Notes: generated by a model not told the origin, from the sequence alone. A stretch of DNA of 64,000 nucleotides from G963677445 sp963678275 (GCA_963678275.1 OY782765.1:1736001-1800000), one strand, 5' to 3'; positions 42,486 through 52,320 are shown, counted from the stretch's first letter. Numbers and translations: made by a program.

Positions 42486-45400
42486 ATGGAGATTTTTAAT
42501 TCTTTCAAAAAAACCTTTAAAACCCTGTCGGCCCTGATGCTCGTCGCTCTTTTTATCGCGGCATTCCCCATGCAGGCTGAGAACTATAAATATAGTGACA
42601 GCTGGGGAAATAACGGATTCAACCTTGTTGAACAGGCTCCATCAGGATTAAAAATGATATTCTCGGTTACAGAATTTAACATTGAACAGAAGAATATAGA
42701 TGGTGAGCCGATGCAGGCTTTACATTTTCCCGGCGTTTATCTTCCCAACCAGACAGGTTCTCCCGATCTGCCGGGAATGAGTCGTTATATCGCGCTTCCC
42801 GAGGGAGCGATACCCCAGGTGAAAATTATTTCACGCCGCACCGAAACTTTCCAGAATATGGAGATTGCTCCGGCATTCGAAATTCCTCTTATCACGGACG
42901 ACCGTCCGCTGACTTATAAAAAGAACATGGAAATATACAGCAAGAACGAATTTTATCCGGCAAGTCCTGTAATCGTTTCTGATGTTCAGCAGATGAGAGG
43001 CGTTGATGTCTCTCTGATCAATGTGACTCCATTCCAGTATAATCCGGTTACAAAAGAACTGGTTGTTTACCGCGATCTTGAAATAGAAGTTTCTTTTGTT
43101 GGCGGCGGCACCCAGTTTGGCGAAAACAGATGGAGAAGCATCTGGTGGGATCAGATACTTAAAAACAACATAATAAACAGCAATATGCTGCCGAAAATTG
43201 ATTATACCACCGGCGGTTCACGCGAAGTTGCCACTGATTATGTAATTATCACTCCTCCGGACGCTGACTTCGTTCAGTGGGCTAATGTAATCAAAGATTT
43301 CAGAAATGAGCAGGGTATTAAAACAATTGTCGTCACTACAACAGAGATTGGTGGCAATAGCGCAGATGCCATTGAAGATTATTTCGATGATATGGCAACA
43401 TGGGATCCGGTTCCTTCCGCGGTTCTGCTTCTTGGCGATTACGGCTCCTCTAATACAACTATCACTTCACCTTCAAGAAGCCATCCTTATTCTGGAAGTT
43501 GCATTTCTGATAACTTATATGCCGACGTCACCGGAGATCATCTTCCCGATTTCGCTACGGCGCGTATGACTGCCAGGAATTCAGCCGAACTTGAGCTGAT
43601 GATCGGTAAATTCATGAATTATGAAATGGCTCCGCCCGAAAACCAGTATTTTTATGACCACCCGGTAACAGCCATGGGATGGCAGACAGACAGGTGGTTC
43701 CAGATATGTTCGGAGATTATCAATGGATTCTGGGAATATGGGCTTGGTAAAGACCCCGTCAGAGAAAATGCTATCGGCAGCGGTTCTCCCTCAGGATCAT
43801 GGTCCAGCAACCAAAATACTGGCATGATAGTCGATTATTTCGGCCCTAACGGATTGGGATATATTCCGGCTACCCCAAATCATCTTAATGACTGGGGAGG
43901 CAACGCAACCAGACTTAATAATGACATCAACCAGGGCGCTTTTATGATCCAGCACCGCGACCACGGCGGTGAAACAGGATGGAGCGAACCGGATTATGGC
44001 AATAGTGATATAAACGGCCTTAACGGTAACGATCTTGTTTATGTATTTTCAATCAATTGCCTTACCGGTAAATTTAATTACAGTAGTGAGTGTTTCGCTG
44101 AAAAATTCCATCGTTATGATAATGGCGGCGCGCTTGGAATTATGGCTGCCACCGAAGTTTCCTATTCATTTGTTAATGACACTTATGTTTGGGGTATGTA
44201 CGATGGAATGTGGCCTGACTTTATGCCTGCCGAAGGTGAACCCGGTCCGGTAAGACTTCTTCCCGCTTTTGGTAACGTAAATGGTAAATATTTCCTTTCA
44301 GAATCAAGCTGGCCATATAATCCGAGTGAAAAAGAGATTACTTATGAACTGTTCCATCATCATGGTGACGCTTTTTCTGTTGTTTATTCTGAAATGCCTC
44401 AGGCTCTTGCTATCACTCACGATGCCGCTATCGTAAGTGGAAACGGTACATTTTCCGTAATAACAGATGAAGATGTTCTGATTGGTCTTTCTGTTGATGG
44501 TGAGCTCATCGCCAGCGGTTACAGCGATGGAAGCGTTCTTAATATCGCTATTCCATTCATACAGCCTGGAAAGGTACTGAAAGTTGTCGCTACAAAGCAA
44601 AACTGCTACAGATATGAATCAGATGTTAACGTTGTTCCGGCTGATGGCCCTTATGTTGTTAAAGAACATTATGTTATTAATGACGCCGCCGGAAACAATA
44701 ATGGTATGATGGATTATGCTGAAAGCAATCTTCTTACTATCTATGTTCAGAATGTCGGACAGGATAATGCCGAAAACGTAACCGTTACAATCAGTTCAAC
44801 TGATGAATATGTAACTATTACCGATGCTACAGAATTTTACGGGCTGGTTCCGGCTGACGATACAACATTCGTAACAGATGGTTTTGCTTACGATGTTGCT
44901 GAAAATATTCCGGATGGCCATAACGTGGCATTCACCTGCAGCGCGACAGATGGCGACAGCACCTGGATAAGCTACTTCAGCATAGAAGGTCATGCTCCTG
45001 TTGTGGAATATGCCGGATTTGAAGTTAACGACGCTGCCGGAAACGGAAACGGAAGAATTGATCCCGGCGAAACTGTCGACCTGATTGTTGGTGTACGGAA
45101 TGATGGAACATCAGCAGCTTATAATGTCGAAGGTCTGCTTCAAACAAGTGACAGTTACATCACCATCAATTCAAACAGCGCCACTTATGGCGAACTCGCT
45201 GCCGGCGCTGAAATGACAAAAACATTTAATATTACAGCTAATGCCAATACCCCGATGGGTCATATTGCTAACTTTATGGTTGAGTTTACGGCTGATCATG
45301 ATATTTATACCCAGGGAGATTTCTTTACCGTTGTAGGACAGTTCCCTGTTCTTATTGTTGATCTCGATGAAAACAATAACTCAGCAAACCATTTACATGA

Positions 45401-47051
45401 CGCGTTCATGGCAAACGGCATTGTCGCTGAGTATTCTACTTCAATACCTTCCGATCTTACAATGTATACTTCACTCTTTGTCTGCCTTGGAATTTACAGC
45501 AATAACCATGAACTCACCAGCGCTGAAGGACAGATACTCGCCGAATTCCTTGACAATGGCGGCAGTGTTTATATGGAAGGTGGAGATACATGGCATTATG
45601 ATGATCCGACTCCGGTTCATTCATATTTTAATATTGGAACTACCGGCGACGGTGATGATGACCTTGGAACCTTAATAGGACAGAATGGAACATTCGCTGA
45701 AGGAATGTCATTCGATTACAACGGCGACAACAACTGGATTGACAGGTTGACCGCATCTGCTCCGGCTGAAATTGTATTCCAAAATGACAACCCGGTTTAT
45801 GGCGCGATGGTCGCACATGATGCTGACACATACAAAACAATCGGAGCTTCATTCGAATTTGGCGGTCTTACAGATGGAAGCAGCCCCTCGACAAAAGAAA
45901 AACTGATGGCCGAAATTATTGACTTCTTCGAACTGAACGGTTCAGGATCGAACGATACCACGATCTACCGCGATGTTTCGGTTAACGAAGGCTGGAACCT
46001 TATTTCAGTTCCTGTTGAAGCTGACGAAATGGGCACAACAGCCCTCTTCCCGAACGCTATTTCATCTGCCTTTATGTTCAACCAGCAGTATCAGCTCGTT
46101 GACGAACTTGAAATGTGCGAAGGTTATTGGCTGAAATTCCCTGCTGCCGAAACAACCGAACTTGGCGGCCTTATGCAAATGATGCCGATTGATGTTAATG
46201 AAGGCTGGAATATGATAGGTATTTTCTATGAAGATGAACCAACCACCTATATTAACAGCGTTCCCGCAGGAATTATAAGCTCACAGTTCTTTGAATTTAA
46301 CGCAGGTTACGTCGCTGCCAATACACTCGAAGTTGGTAAAGGATACTGGGTAAAAACAACTCAGGCCGGTGAACTTTATATTGACTCATCACTTGCCAAG
46401 AAAAATCCTGTTGCTAATGTTATCAACAGTGAAGGTGAATGGGGAACCATCGTTATTGAAGACGCGGCTGGCAACAGAATGACCCTTTACTCTCCTGCCG
46501 AACTCGACAACGCTGAAGATTATGAACTTCCTCCGGCGCCTCCCGCAGGTGTATTTGATGTTAGATTCGAATCAGGCAACTTTGTTGAAATGATCCCGGA
46601 TATGGGCTCAGAAGTTATTCTTAATTCAGTTACCTATCCTGTTAAAATTTCCGCTACCGGCACTGACCTCAGAATTACCGACTGCGTCAATGGTGAGATC
46701 GTTAATGAAATCGTTCGCGACGGAGCTGAAGTTGTTATAACTGATTCAAGAATTAAGAAAATTAATGTTACTACTGCCGAAATTCCTGATTCATACGCTC
46801 TTTCACAGAACTATCCTAACCCGTTCAACCCAAGCACAACTATCCAGGTTGCTCTTCCTGAAAATGTTAAAGTAAGCCTTAAGGTTTATGACATGCTCGG
46901 TCAGGAAGTTGAAACTCTTATCAACAAGGATATGGACGCGGGTTATCATGTAATAAAATGGAACGCTGCCAAATATGCCAGTGGTGTTTATTTCTACAGA
47001 ATCACAGCAGGCGACTTCGTAAGCACAAAGAAACTTATGCTTCTCAAATAA
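42486..47051 (+). CDS. Gingipain-like C25 cysteine protease with T9SS tail
   Basis: Secreted cysteine protease of family C25, 1521 aa. Signal and pro-region at 1-245 (TLSALMLVALFIAAFPMQAE; LVVYRDLEIEVSFVGGG). The catalytic domain spans about 250-600: ATDYVIITPPDADFVQW, PSAVLLLGDYGS, PDFATARMTARNSAELE, then the dyad His493 in HRDHGGETGW and Cys525 in SINCLTGKF, 32 residues apart as in gingipains. A beta-sandwich follows, then two tandem repeats at about 720-950 sharing NDAAGNNNG / NDAAGNGNG. A glutamine-amidotransferase-like region lies at about 953-1140 (FPVLIVDLDENNN, FLDNGGSVYMEGGDTW). The GWN/GYW module is at 1166-1320, the ELPPAPPAGVFDVRFESG block follows, and a T9SS domain covers about 1433-1521. 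Monocistronic with its own terminator. Confidence 0.9.
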   Translation: MEIFNSFKKTFKTLSALMLVALFIAAFPMQAENYKYSDSWGNNGFNLVEQAPSGLKMIFSVTEFNIEQKNIDGEPMQALHFPGVYLPNQTGSPDLPGMSRYIALPEGAIPQVKIISRRTETFQNMEIAPAFEIPLITDDRPLTYKKNMEIYSKNEFYPASPVIVSDVQQMRGVDVSLINVTPFQYNPVTKELVVYRDLEIEVSFVGGGTQFGENRWRSIWWDQILKNNIINSNMLPKIDYTTGGSREVATDYVIITPPDADFVQWANVIKDFRNEQGIKTIVVTTTEIGGNSADAIEDYFDDMATWDPVPSAVLLLGDYGSSNTTITSPSRSHPYSGSCISDNLYADVTGDHLPDFATARMTARNSAELELMIGKFMNYEMAPPENQYFYDHPVTAMGWQTDRWFQICSEIINGFWEYGLGKDPVRENAIGSGSPSGSWSSNQNTGMIVDYFGPNGLGYIPATPNHLNDWGGNATRLNNDINQGAFMIQHRDHGGETGWSEPDYGNSDINGLNGNDLVYVFSINCLTGKFNYSSECFAEKFHRYDNGGALGIMAATEVSYSFVNDTYVWGMYDGMWPDFMPAEGEPGPVRLLPAFGNVNGKYFLSESSWPYNPSEKEITYELFHHHGDAFSVVYSEMPQALAITHDAAIVSGNGTFSVITDEDVLIGLSVDGELIASGYSDGSVLNIAIPFIQPGKVLKVVATKQNCYRYESDVNVVPADGPYVVKEHYVINDAAGNNNGMMDYAESNLLTIYVQNVGQDNAENVTVTISSTDEYVTITDATEFYGLVPADDTTFVTDGFAYDVAENIPDGHNVAFTCSATDGDSTWISYFSIEGHAPVVEYAGFEVNDAAGNGNGRIDPGETVDLIVGVRNDGTSAAYNVEGLLQTSDSYITINSNSATYGELAAGAEMTKTFNITANANTPMGHIANFMVEFTADHDIYTQGDFFTVVGQFPVLIVDLDENNNSANHLHDAFMANGIVAEYSTSIPSDLTMYTSLFVCLGIYSNNHELTSAEGQILAEFLDNGGSVYMEGGDTWHYDDPTPVHSYFNIGTTGDGDDDLGTLIGQNGTFAEGMSFDYNGDNNWIDRLTASAPAEIVFQNDNPVYGAMVAHDADTYKTIGASFEFGGLTDGSSPSTKEKLMAEIIDFFELNGSGSNDTTIYRDVSVNEGWNLISVPVEADEMGTTALFPNAISSAFMFNQQYQLVDELEMCEGYWLKFPAAETTELGGLMQMMPIDVNEGWNMIGIFYEDEPTTYINSVPAGIISSQFFEFNAGYVAANTLEVGKGYWVKTTQAGELYIDSSLAKKNPVANVINSEGEWGTIVIEDAAGNRMTLYSPAELDNAEDYELPPAPPAGVFDVRFESGNFVEMIPDMGSEVILNSVTYPVKISATGTDLRITDCVNGEIVNEIVRDGAEVVITDSRIKKINVTTAEIPDSYALSQNYPNPFNPSTTIQVALPENVKVSLKVYDMLGQEVETLINKDMDAGYHVIKWNAAKYASGVYFYRITAGDFVSTKKLMLLK

Positions 47052-47073
47052 GCGCTCCTTTTTTCAAGGTTTC

Positions 47074-47107
47074 AAAAAAAACCCCTGCAATCGCAGGGGT
47101 TTTTTTA
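47074..47107 (+). terminator. Bidirectional rho-independent terminator after the C25 protease gene
   Basis: AAAACCCCTGC pairs with GCAGGGGTTTT around AATC; seven T residues follow on the plus strand and eight on the minus strand. Confidence 0.92.
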
Positions 47108-47354
47108 TATCCCGGGTACGGATTTAAGTTTTTATCTGTTATATAAATTCAGAACTCCTGATCCCCGTTATAAAAACAATAAGTTGCAGGAGTTCATTCG
47201 TAAAATAAAATCGCGGGATAAAAGCCTGGAAGAAAGTCCCGCCAGGGACGACAGAGACAACTTTTCATCCTCTTAAATGGAACATCTTTTTTATTGTTTG
47301 CTTCGATGAATGAGAAATACTGTTTATATTGAGAGCTTGGAATATGAAAATTCT

Positions 47355-47400
47355 CGATAAATTTCTGCGATTTCATTTTGCGAGATGTAAGGAATTCTGA
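47355..47400. repeat. Dispersed repeat, copy 2 (first copy at 7861-7920)
   Basis: GATAAATTTCTGCGATTTC and ATTTTGCGAGATGTAAGGAA match the reverse complement of 7861-7920. The remainder of 47108-47488 holds no gene that I can support. Confidence 0.6.
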
Positions 47401-47488
47401 CGATATTTATTTCGAAACACTGCCATTCATCTTTTACCCGGTGCGATGATTTTCTTCTTCTCAGGAAGGATACTCAATTGAGTCTTGA

Positions 47489-48184
47489 CTATTTCATATT
47501 AAATAAGTCATCAAGAGGAATATCAAAAAATATTTTTTCAATTCTTATTCTTATTTTCCTGTTGCCTGTAAAAACCTCAACAGTATGCGGTATATTTACC
47601 CCCCGGTATTTCCTGTAATCATGATACTCAATCCTTTGAATTATCACTCCGCCCGGAGTGGGGACTGTCATTTCTTCATATAACTTTAAGCCGGTTGAAT
47701 CACTATACCAGGAATTTATATAAAACTTATCATTTATCCTGTAATGTATAATACTGCAACTCTCCTCCCCTCTTTTATCTTTCCCAAGGTATTCAGTCAG
47801 AATATTGAGTGTGTCACAGGCAGTTTCAATAAATATCGAACTTCTTATTTTCAGGAATTCATCTTCTTCCCTGTTCATATCAATAAAATATTCTTCTGTT
47901 TCGCTGCGGCCATGTTTACCGTCGAAGATTATTCTGCGTTCAATTCCATCCAGAGAAAAATTCTGGTGATAAAATCCCTGACAGCTTTGAAATATTTCAA
48001 ACCTGATTTTGCGGCCATAAACTTCACCGGAATAAACTGTCTTTTTGGTTTGTATCGTTCTTAGTATATTCTTCCCTCCCGCGGCCTCAAGATAACGATG
48101 AATAACCTCAGCCGCCTTCCCCTCCTGACCTGAAGAATATCGGAAAGAAAACAATATGCAAAGGGAAAAAAGAAATTTTAACAT
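47489..48184 (-). CDS. Secreted hypothetical protein, LolA/LppX-like
   Basis: Exported protein of 231 aa with signal peptide MLKFLFSLCILFSFRYSSGQ. After it come VIHRYLEAAGGKNILRTIQT, the helix-then-strand opening typical of LolA/LppX-like outer-membrane lipoprotein-sorting relatives, and alternating strands (YSGEVYGRKIRFEIFQS, RRIIFDGKHGRSETEEYFID, GVNIPHTVEVFTGNRKIRI). The fold is therefore probably a half-barrel that binds a lipid or hydrophobic ligand; this is inference. The stop lies 26 nt before a downstream gap, and the gene starts 6 nt after the marC-like stop, so it is the third gene of a minus-strand operon with the PLP decarboxylase and MarC. No catalytic motif seen. Confidence 0.7.
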   Translation of the reverse strand: MLKFLFSLCILFSFRYSSGQEGKAAEVIHRYLEAAGGKNILRTIQTKKTVYSGEVYGRKIRFEIFQSCQGFYHQNFSLDGIERRIIFDGKHGRSETEEYFIDMNREEDEFLKIRSSIFIETACDTLNILTEYLGKDKRGEESCSIIHYRINDKFYINSWYSDSTGLKLYEEMTVPTPGGVIIQRIEYHDYRKYRGVNIPHTVEVFTGNRKIRIRIEKIFFDIPLDDLFNMK

Positions 48185-48190
48185 AGCAGC

Positions 48191-48826
48191 CTATTTGTCG
48201 AGTATATCTCTGATAATTGGTTTTAACCCGCTGAAGAAAAACTCCACCGCGATAACCATTACAATAAGCCCCATAATTCGCATCATAACCTTATTTCCTG
48301 TTTCTCCCAGAAAATGTATTATCCGGCGGGCGCTTAAGAGAGATGCGAGCGCGACCAGCATAACAACAATAATAGCCACGAGGAGAATCATTTTCTGCCC
48401 TATATCCTCTGTTTCATTCATTAAAACTATGGAAAATGTAATCGCCCCCGGTCCGCATAACATCGGGATAGCGAGAGGTGTAATAGCAATATCGCTGGCA
48501 TATTCCGTTTCCGATTCATCCACCGCTCTTGTCCGTATAAGTCGTGCCTGAAGCATATCATAACCAATCATCAGGAAAATTATTCCACCGACAATTTTCA
48601 GGCCGTTTACTGAAATCTGGAAAAATTCAAAAATAAATCTTCCCGAAAAAGCAAAAATAGATAAAATTATTATCGCGGTGATCACAGCCTTGATTGCCGT
48701 TTTTCTCGCCTCGGCGGCAGAAAGCCGGGATGTCATCGAAATATAAACCGGCAGCAATCCTAGGGGATTTATAACCGAAAATAGTGATGTGAAGGCCAGC
48801 AGCCCGAAATCGAGATATTTATCCAT
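48191..48826 (-). CDS. MarC-family (UPF0056) inner-membrane protein
   Basis: Integral membrane protein of 211 aa with six hydrophobic segments. Family signature: TSLFSVINPLGLLPVYISM at about residues 14-32, NGLKIVGGIIFLMIGYDML at 74-92, IAITPLAIPMLCGPGAIT near 111-128, and LGETGNKVMMRIMGLIVMVI near 178-198. Members are exporters or channels of uncertain substrate; the old link to multiple antibiotic resistance is not supported. Its ATG lies inside the 3' end of the decarboxylase gene (8-nt overlap), so the two are translationally coupled, and the LolA-like gene follows after 6 nt. Confidence 0.9.
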   Translation of the reverse strand: MDKYLDFGLLAFTSLFSVINPLGLLPVYISMTSRLSAAEARKTAIKAVITAIIILSIFAFSGRFIFEFFQISVNGLKIVGGIIFLMIGYDMLQARLIRTRAVDESETEYASDIAITPLAIPMLCGPGAITFSIVLMNETEDIGQKMILLVAIIVVMLVALASLLSARRIIHFLGETGNKVMMRIMGLIVMVIAVEFFFSGLKPIIRDILDK

Positions 48827-50234
48827 GAATTTTTTGAAGCTCCTTTAATTTTTCTTTGATCAGATTTATCGCGAGATCAACATCCTGCTTTTCTGTTCTG
48901 AAACCGGAACTCACCAACCGGATCACAAAATCATCATTCAGTTTGGTATGTGAAATAAATATTTTACCTGTTTTATTTATCTCATTCATAAGTTGTTCGT
49001 TAAACTCATTGACTTCTGATTTTCCACAAAATTCCGGCTTTACACGGAAACAGACTGTCGCGAAGTTAACCGGAGCTTTCAGTTCAAATTCATCTGAATT
49101 TTCTATAAACTTTTTAAAATGTCCGGCCAAATTCAGGTGAGTTCTCAAAAATGACCGCAGCTTTTCAGCGCCGTAATATCTGAAAAGGAACCATAATTTT
49201 AATATCCTGAAGCGACGTCCGAGCTGGAATCCGTAATCCATATAGTTTATTACTTGCGACTCTTCATTTGTCCTTAAATATTCCGGAGTAAGAGAAAAAG
49301 CATCTTTCAATATTTCCGGTTTATTGGTAAAAAGTATACTCAGGTCAATAGGAACAAAAAGCCATTTATGAGGATTAAGAACAATCGAATCGGAATTTTC
49401 CCAGCCTTTAAAAAATTCATTTTTCTCCTGCAGTGATGAGGTAACTCCCGCGTAAGCCGCGTCTGTGTGAAGCCATAATCCTTCATCCCGGCATATTTGA
49501 GCAATTTCACCGACAGGATCAACCGAAGTGGTCGAGGTAGTTCCGATGGTAGCGCTTACAAAAAAAGGTTCATATCCTGATTTTTTTGCTTCCCCGATTT
49601 TTAATTTTAACTGCACGGGGTCAATTCTGAATTTATCATCACATGGCACCTTGATTACGGCCTCCCTTTCAAGACCTATAGCCAGGGCATTTTTTTCAAG
49701 GGATGAATGGGCATGTGGAGAAATAAATACCCTTAGTCCGGAATAATTTTTAATACCACTTTTTTGTCTGTAGTATTCTCTGGCGGCAATAAGAGCGTGC
49801 AGCGAACTAACCGAAGCGGTGTCGTAGGATAACCCTGTATATTCATCAGGCAGCCCCACAAACTGCCTGAACCATCCCATCATCGCGGTTTCAAGCTCAG
49901 TTGAGGCGGGGGAAGTTTTCCATATCATCGCGTTGGTATTCACAGCGGCCGCGAAAAACTCAGCCAGTATTGCCGGACCGCTTGAAGTGGAATTAAAATA
50001 GGCCATAAATCCCGGGTGATTCCAGTGGGTAATTCCATTAAGAATAATATTTTGAAAATCCTCCGTTATTTTGGAATATGGCTCCCCTTCTTCGGGAAAC
50101 TTATCAGGTATCTTGTTAATTATATCGCCGGGTTCGATTCCGGGCACAACATCATATGTCCTGATAGTTTCAAAATAATCTGCTATTAAATCCGCGGTTT
50201 TATGCGCCGCTTCTCTGAATTCTTTATTATTCAT
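48819..50234 (-). CDS. PLP-dependent amino-acid decarboxylase (group II, AADC-like)
   Basis: Pyridoxal-phosphate decarboxylase of the aromatic-L-amino-acid/glutamate decarboxylase family, 471 aa, cytoplasmic. Visible elements: THWNHPGFMAYFNSTSSG at 69-86, substrate-site WKTSPASTELETAMMGW at 105-121, GTTSTTSVDPVGEIAQIC at 231-248, HTDAAYAG at 256-263 and the PLP lysine in NPHKWLFVP (Lys290). His175 in ISPHAHSSLEKNALAIG stacks on the cofactor in relatives. The product is probably an aromatic amine such as tryptamine or tyramine; the exact substrate is not resolvable. It is the first gene of the operon with MarC and the LolA-like protein. Length is normal for the family. Confidence 0.9.
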   Translation of the reverse strand: MNNKEFREAAHKTADLIADYFETIRTYDVVPGIEPGDIINKIPDKFPEEGEPYSKITEDFQNIILNGITHWNHPGFMAYFNSTSSGPAILAEFFAAAVNTNAMIWKTSPASTELETAMMGWFRQFVGLPDEYTGLSYDTASVSSLHALIAAREYYRQKSGIKNYSGLRVFISPHAHSSLEKNALAIGLEREAVIKVPCDDKFRIDPVQLKLKIGEAKKSGYEPFFVSATIGTTSTTSVDPVGEIAQICRDEGLWLHTDAAYAGVTSSLQEKNEFFKGWENSDSIVLNPHKWLFVPIDLSILFTNKPEILKDAFSLTPEYLRTNEESQVINYMDYGFQLGRRFRILKLWFLFRYYGAEKLRSFLRTHLNLAGHFKKFIENSDEFELKAPVNFATVCFRVKPEFCGKSEVNEFNEQLMNEINKTGKIFISHTKLNDDFVIRLVSSGFRTEKQDVDLAINLIKEKLKELQKIHG

Positions 50235-50281
50235 TTCTTTTTTATTTCCCGTTTAAGTCTGTAATAATTCTCGTTTTAAAT

Positions 50282-51181
50282 TTAATGATTATCCCCATAT
50301 TTTTTTTCACCCGCTCTAACTTCAAGATTCAGATAGTTATCCTCAGGCGGAAGAGGACACGTCGCGTAGGGTGTAAATGCGCAGGGAGGATTATAAGCCT
50401 TGTTAAAATCCAGAATAACATGATTAAGTGAATCAGGAGCCTCACAATACAAAAATCGGCCAGCGCCATAAGTATCCCTGCCGCTGGTCATATCGGCAAA
50501 AATGATAAAAAATCCTTTACCGGCATTTGTAATATCAAGCTGAAATATTTTACCATCTTTGTTGAAGCTAAGATACCCGGGCGCTTCAGTTTTATTTTCC
50601 GTCCCGATCACTGTCGGTATTATTATTTCTTTCGGGGGATCATATTTTATAAAATCAGCTTCAAGGCGCCAATCCTCATTAACAGGAAAACGATCGATCC
50701 CTTTAAAGCTCTTCACCAGCTCAGCATCAATATTACGCAGCCTGATGCCAAACCTCTCACCTCGTCGGATTATATACCATCTGAAAGACCTATACTGAAG
50801 CATAGTGGGATTGCCGCTCATATCATCGGCAAGCATTAGTCTTTCAACCTTTTTTCCTTCCGACGTTATCACGCAGTTGCCTGAAGAAATGAAGCGCGCC
50901 GAGTCATCCCGCAAAATAATTGCCCCGGCATAACCACACATCCCTTCAGGAAATATTATGTCATTATCTTTATCAGAACCAAATTTATTTTCTCCCTCGT
51001 TCAGCCAGAATAATCCTGCCAGATTAAGCCAGCCGTTATCCTTTTTCAGTCTGTTTATTCTCTCTTTATGCCAGTCATTTATTTCTTTAATGTACTCAGG
51101 GCTTCCTTTTTTTACTTCTTGTCCGCCGCAGGAGAGTATTATTAAAAACATCAATAATGCCGCAATAACTCTGTATACCAA
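50282..51181 (-). CDS. DUF1684 lipoprotein
   Basis: Probable lipoprotein of 299 aa belonging to the DUF1684 family. N-terminal signal MVYRVIAALLMFLIILSCGG with lipidation at Cys18. Family features: YIKEINDWHKERINRLKKD followed by NGWLNLAGLFWLNEGENKFG, the HGE-like RRGERFGIRLRN, and the conserved FNKAYNPPCAFTPYATCPLPP-type motif (LDFNKAYNPPCAF, TPYATCPLPPEDN). The conserved Cys and Tyr positions are intact. Members are widespread in Bacteroidota, with no proven function. Monocistronic; 47 nt downstream the next minus-strand gene starts, but with its own upstream spacer. Confidence 0.9.
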   Translation of the reverse strand: MVYRVIAALLMFLIILSCGGQEVKKGSPEYIKEINDWHKERINRLKKDNGWLNLAGLFWLNEGENKFGSDKDNDIIFPEGMCGYAGAIILRDDSARFISSGNCVITSEGKKVERLMLADDMSGNPTMLQYRSFRWYIIRRGERFGIRLRNIDAELVKSFKGIDRFPVNEDWRLEADFIKYDPPKEIIIPTVIGTENKTEAPGYLSFNKDGKIFQLDITNAGKGFFIIFADMTSGRDTYGAGRFLYCEAPDSLNHVILDFNKAYNPPCAFTPYATCPLPPEDNYLNLEVRAGEKKYGDNH

Positions 51182-51449
51182 TTTCTTCTCCCGGTTTATA
51201 ATCGTGAAAACAAATTAAAGAAAATATGAAGAAAGAAAAAAGCTCCCCGCCCTTCAGATCACTGCTAAATATTTCCATTATCTCAATTTTATCAGGATCT
51301 CTTTTGCGCGGAAATTAATTCTCTAATGAACAACTTTGCGGCAGACTCAAAAATTCTATATATTTTTGCAAAATTTGTGGAAAGCGTATATCATTGAATA
51401 TTCATTAAAACAGACTTATATTATATTAAAAATTAAAGGCTTTTAGATT

Positions 51450-52253
51450 GTGATTGATATAAGGAAATTTACAGAAAAGGAAATGAAAGGACTGAGCAGA
51501 CTTCAGCCGGAAGGATGGCCTGATATCAGAGTGTGTTTTAATTTATACATTCAGTCCTCCTTTTGTCATCCCCTCGCCGCTATTGATGGTGATCAGCTTG
51601 TCGGAACCGGAACGGCGATTTACGGTGGCAAAACAGGCTGGATAGCTCACATAATTGTAATTCCCGAATACCGCGGTCACGGGCTCGGTCAACAGCTCAC
51701 AAATAAGTCGAAAGAAATATTGAAAGAAAAAGGATGCGCTACGATCTCACTTATTGCCACCGACCTGGGAAAACCGGTATATGAGAAAACAGGATTTAAA
51801 GTTGATTGCTGGTATAATTTCTTTCAAAAGGATAGCTTACCTGATAAACATTTATTAGAAAATATCGGGACAATCACTGATTCTGATATGGACGATATTC
51901 TCGAACTGGATAAAAAAATCACCGGAGAAGACCGGAGCAGAATGATAAAAGCTTTTCCATTTTCAGGATACCTCGTTAAAGAACATGGAATTGTTAAAGG
52001 ATATTATCTTGATAAATTTGAGGAGGGGCCTGTTATTGCTTCCGACAGTGTGAGCGGGATTTCACTTTTATCACAGAAACATTCAAACGGAATTCAGAAA
52101 GCTGTGTTTCCGGAAGATAATAAATCGGCGCTGAGATTTTTTGAAGATAACGGATTTAAATTAATAAATAAAGCCGCCCGAATGTATTGCGGAGAAAAGC
52201 TAACTTATTCGCCGGATGGCATCTATAGCAGGACAGGCGGCTTTTACGGCTGA
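51450..52253 (+). CDS. GNAT N-acetyltransferase (two-domain)
   Basis: Cytoplasmic acetyl-CoA-dependent acetyltransferase, 267 aa, starting with GTG at 51450 (AAAGG about 10 nt upstream). The first GNAT domain covers residues 1-125: WIAHIIVIPEYRGHGLGQQL at 69-88 carries the acetyl-CoA pyrophosphate-binding motif (R-G-H-G-L-G), followed by KGCATISLIATDLGKPVYEK and TGFKV. The second half (140-255) is the degenerate GNAT-like domain seen in YitH-type proteins (TDSDMDDILELDKKITGEDR, SALRFFEDNGFKLINKAARM). Substrate unknown. Stands upstream of a serine hydrolase on the same strand with a 67-nt spacer. Confidence 0.87.
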   Translation: MIDIRKFTEKEMKGLSRLQPEGWPDIRVCFNLYIQSSFCHPLAAIDGDQLVGTGTAIYGGKTGWIAHIIVIPEYRGHGLGQQLTNKSKEILKEKGCATISLIATDLGKPVYEKTGFKVDCWYNFFQKDSLPDKHLLENIGTITDSDMDDILELDKKITGEDRSRMIKAFPFSGYLVKEHGIVKGYYLDKFEEGPVIASDSVSGISLLSQKHSNGIQKAVFPEDNKSALRFFEDNGFKLINKAARMYCGEKLTYSPDGIYSRTGGFYG

Positions 52254-52320
52254 TTAAAATCTGAACCTGTGAAATGATTATCAAGTCTAAACTAAAAACA
52301 GAATTTGTCGGGGAATCGTT

